DNA of 64,000 bases from Mycobacterium sp. 852014-50255_SCH5639931 (GTDB lineage Bacteria; Actinomycetota; Actinomycetes; Mycobacteriales; Mycobacteriaceae), in assembly GCF_001665605.1 (NCBI RefSeq), contig NZ_LZSV01000002.1, positions 62,001 to 126,000 of the forward strand, given 5' to 3'. Positions 63,472 to 64,000 of the stretch are shown in pieces. Made by a program: the position numbers and the translations under genes. Positions within the stretch are counted from its first letter, which is position 1. Each line of letters begins with the position of its first letter. The notes under the pieces were generated by a model. It saw only the letters and a list, made by a program, of their open reading frames with translations. It made no database searches and was not told the DNA's origin.

Positions 63472-63896
63472 TGGCCGCCCGGATTCTGGTCGCCAAGCCG
63501 GGCCTGGACGGACACGACCGCGGCGCCAAGATCGTCGCCCGCACGCTGCGCGATGCCGGCTTCGAGGTGATCTACACCGGCATCCGGCAGCGCATCGAGG
63601 ACATCGCTTCGATCGCCGTACAGGAGGACGTGGCGGTCGTCGGCCTGAGCATCCTGTCCGGTGCTCACCTGGCGCTCACCGCGCGCACCGTCGAGGCACT
63701 GCGTGCCGCCGACGCCGCGGACATCGCGGTCGTGGTCGGGGGAACGATCCCGCACGCCGACGTGCCCAAGCTGCTTGCCACCGGTGCCGCCGCGGTATTC
63801 CCGACCGGGACATCGCTCGATGTCCTCGTGCGTGAGATCCGCGCATTGACCGGCACCCCCGAACCCGTTGTGGAGGATCAGTGCGCGTCGGAGTAA
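63471..63896 (+). CDS. cobalamin-binding small subunit of the acyl-CoA mutase
   Basis: A 141-residue B12-binding domain. The DxHxxG motif is at residues 13-18 (DGHDRG), giving His15 as the lower cobalt ligand; SILSGAH and VVGGTIPHADV form the corrin-binding Ser and Gly-rich loops. GTG at 63471 overlaps the mutase TAG stop by one base. Splitting the B12 domain from the large subunit is typical of archaeal-type and isobutyryl-CoA-type mutases. The next gene starts within its last codons. Confidence 0.9.
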   Translation: MAARILVAKPGLDGHDRGAKIVARTLRDAGFEVIYTGIRQRIEDIASIAVQEDVAVVGLSILSGAHLALTARTVEALRAADAADIAVVVGGTIPHADVPKLLATGAAAVFPTGTSLDVLVREIRALTGTPEPVVEDQCASE

Positions 63897-64000
63897 TGAT
63901 CGGCGCCGAACGTGGCGACATGGCCCGCAAGGTGGACAAGCTGGCCTCGGACATCGAATGGGCCGAATCCGCGGGCCTGGACACCGCATGGATGCCGCAG
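63881..64000 (+). CDS. LLM-class flavin/F420-dependent oxidoreductase, cut by the window end
   Basis: Only the first 40 codons are in the window, starting MRVGVMIGAERGDMARKVDK and continuing with WAESAGLDTAWMPQ. This is the N-terminus of a luciferase-like monooxygenase or F420-dependent reductase. GTG at 63881 has GGAGGA upstream and overlaps the small-subunit gene by 16 bases, so it belongs to the mutase operon. It may act on the acyl-CoA or an aldehyde made in the same pathway (inference). Confidence 0.6.
   Translation, partial: MRVGVMIGAERGDMARKVDKLASDIEWAESAGLDTAWMPQ

Overview
The window is high-GC actinobacterial DNA and reads as a mycobacterial chromosome, most likely a slow-growing non-tuberculous species. 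The evidence is a gene order that, from memory, follows M. tuberculosis Rv0786c to Rv0830: purS-purQ, a GntR regulator, encapsulin with dye-decolorizing peroxidase, pepC, purL, purF-purM, a DUF3073 gene, ygfZ-like, nitrobindin, sseC-cysA2, lmeA, glnR, mshD, pstB/phoT, phoY2, an LCP protein, dus, desA1, kmtR, a deaminase, an SAM methyltransferase and a tRNA cluster. Many starts are GTG, overlapping ATGA/GTGA junctions are common, and several genes have a -10 box 7-8 bases before the start codon, as in mycobacterial leaderless transcription. No database search was run; species and ortholog statements are inference.

Layout. 1-2.4 kb: metallo-beta-lactamase-fold protein, secreted protein, purS-purQ. 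2.4-10 kb: lipid acyltransferases, a YbjN-like protein, a GntR repressor with its operator, VOC and cupin proteins, a flavoprotein disulfide-reductase homologue, a HAD dehalogenase and a TMEM175-type channel. 10-15.4 kb: an accessory oxidoreductase cluster (quinone-oxidoreductase-like, two sister TetR regulators, alpha/beta hydrolase, MOSC-ferredoxin-reductase fusion) whose three intergenic regions carry four copies of an inverted repeat TGGG-N8-CCCA, so it looks like one small regulon. 15.4-19.4 kb: SDR, encapsulin, DyP peroxidase with a C-terminal loading tail, a 57-bp tandem repeat, pepC. 19.4-22.6 kb: an inserted cassette (DoxX, deazaflavin-dependent reductase, 35-residue peptide, membrane protein, multicopper oxidase) bounded by a second copy of the pepC 3' end. 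22.6-32.9 kb: purL, CPBP protease, an orphan Mce protein, purF, purM and neighbours.

33.2-37.2 kb holds the most unusual locus: a TIR domain fused through a membrane segment to a PknH-type sensor domain, next to a membrane protein with TrkA-like nucleotide-binding folds and a RyR domain. It sits between orthologs that I recall as neighbours in M. tuberculosis. 37.4-40 kb: a sulfur operon (DUF4395, cysA2, sseC, a 32-residue membrane peptide, nitrobindin) preceded by a leaderless polycysteine leader peptide. 40-47.5 kb: lmeA, glnR-mshD, a complete pstSCAB phosphate transporter and phoY2. 47.5-56 kb: LCP protein, dus, desA1, a TetR/MpaB-family pair with a strong operator, and a deaminase-kmtR-histidine-rich protein operon. 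56-57.9 kb: tRNA-Lys, -Glu, -Asp and -Phe, then a methyltransferase islet bounded by a duplicated tRNA-Phe 3' end, then gene fragments. 57.8-64 kb: CocE-like hydrolase with a divergent TetR regulator, secreted D-Ala-D-Ala dipeptidase, methyltransferase, and a two-subunit B12-dependent acyl-CoA mutase followed by a flavin/F420-type gene cut by the window edge.
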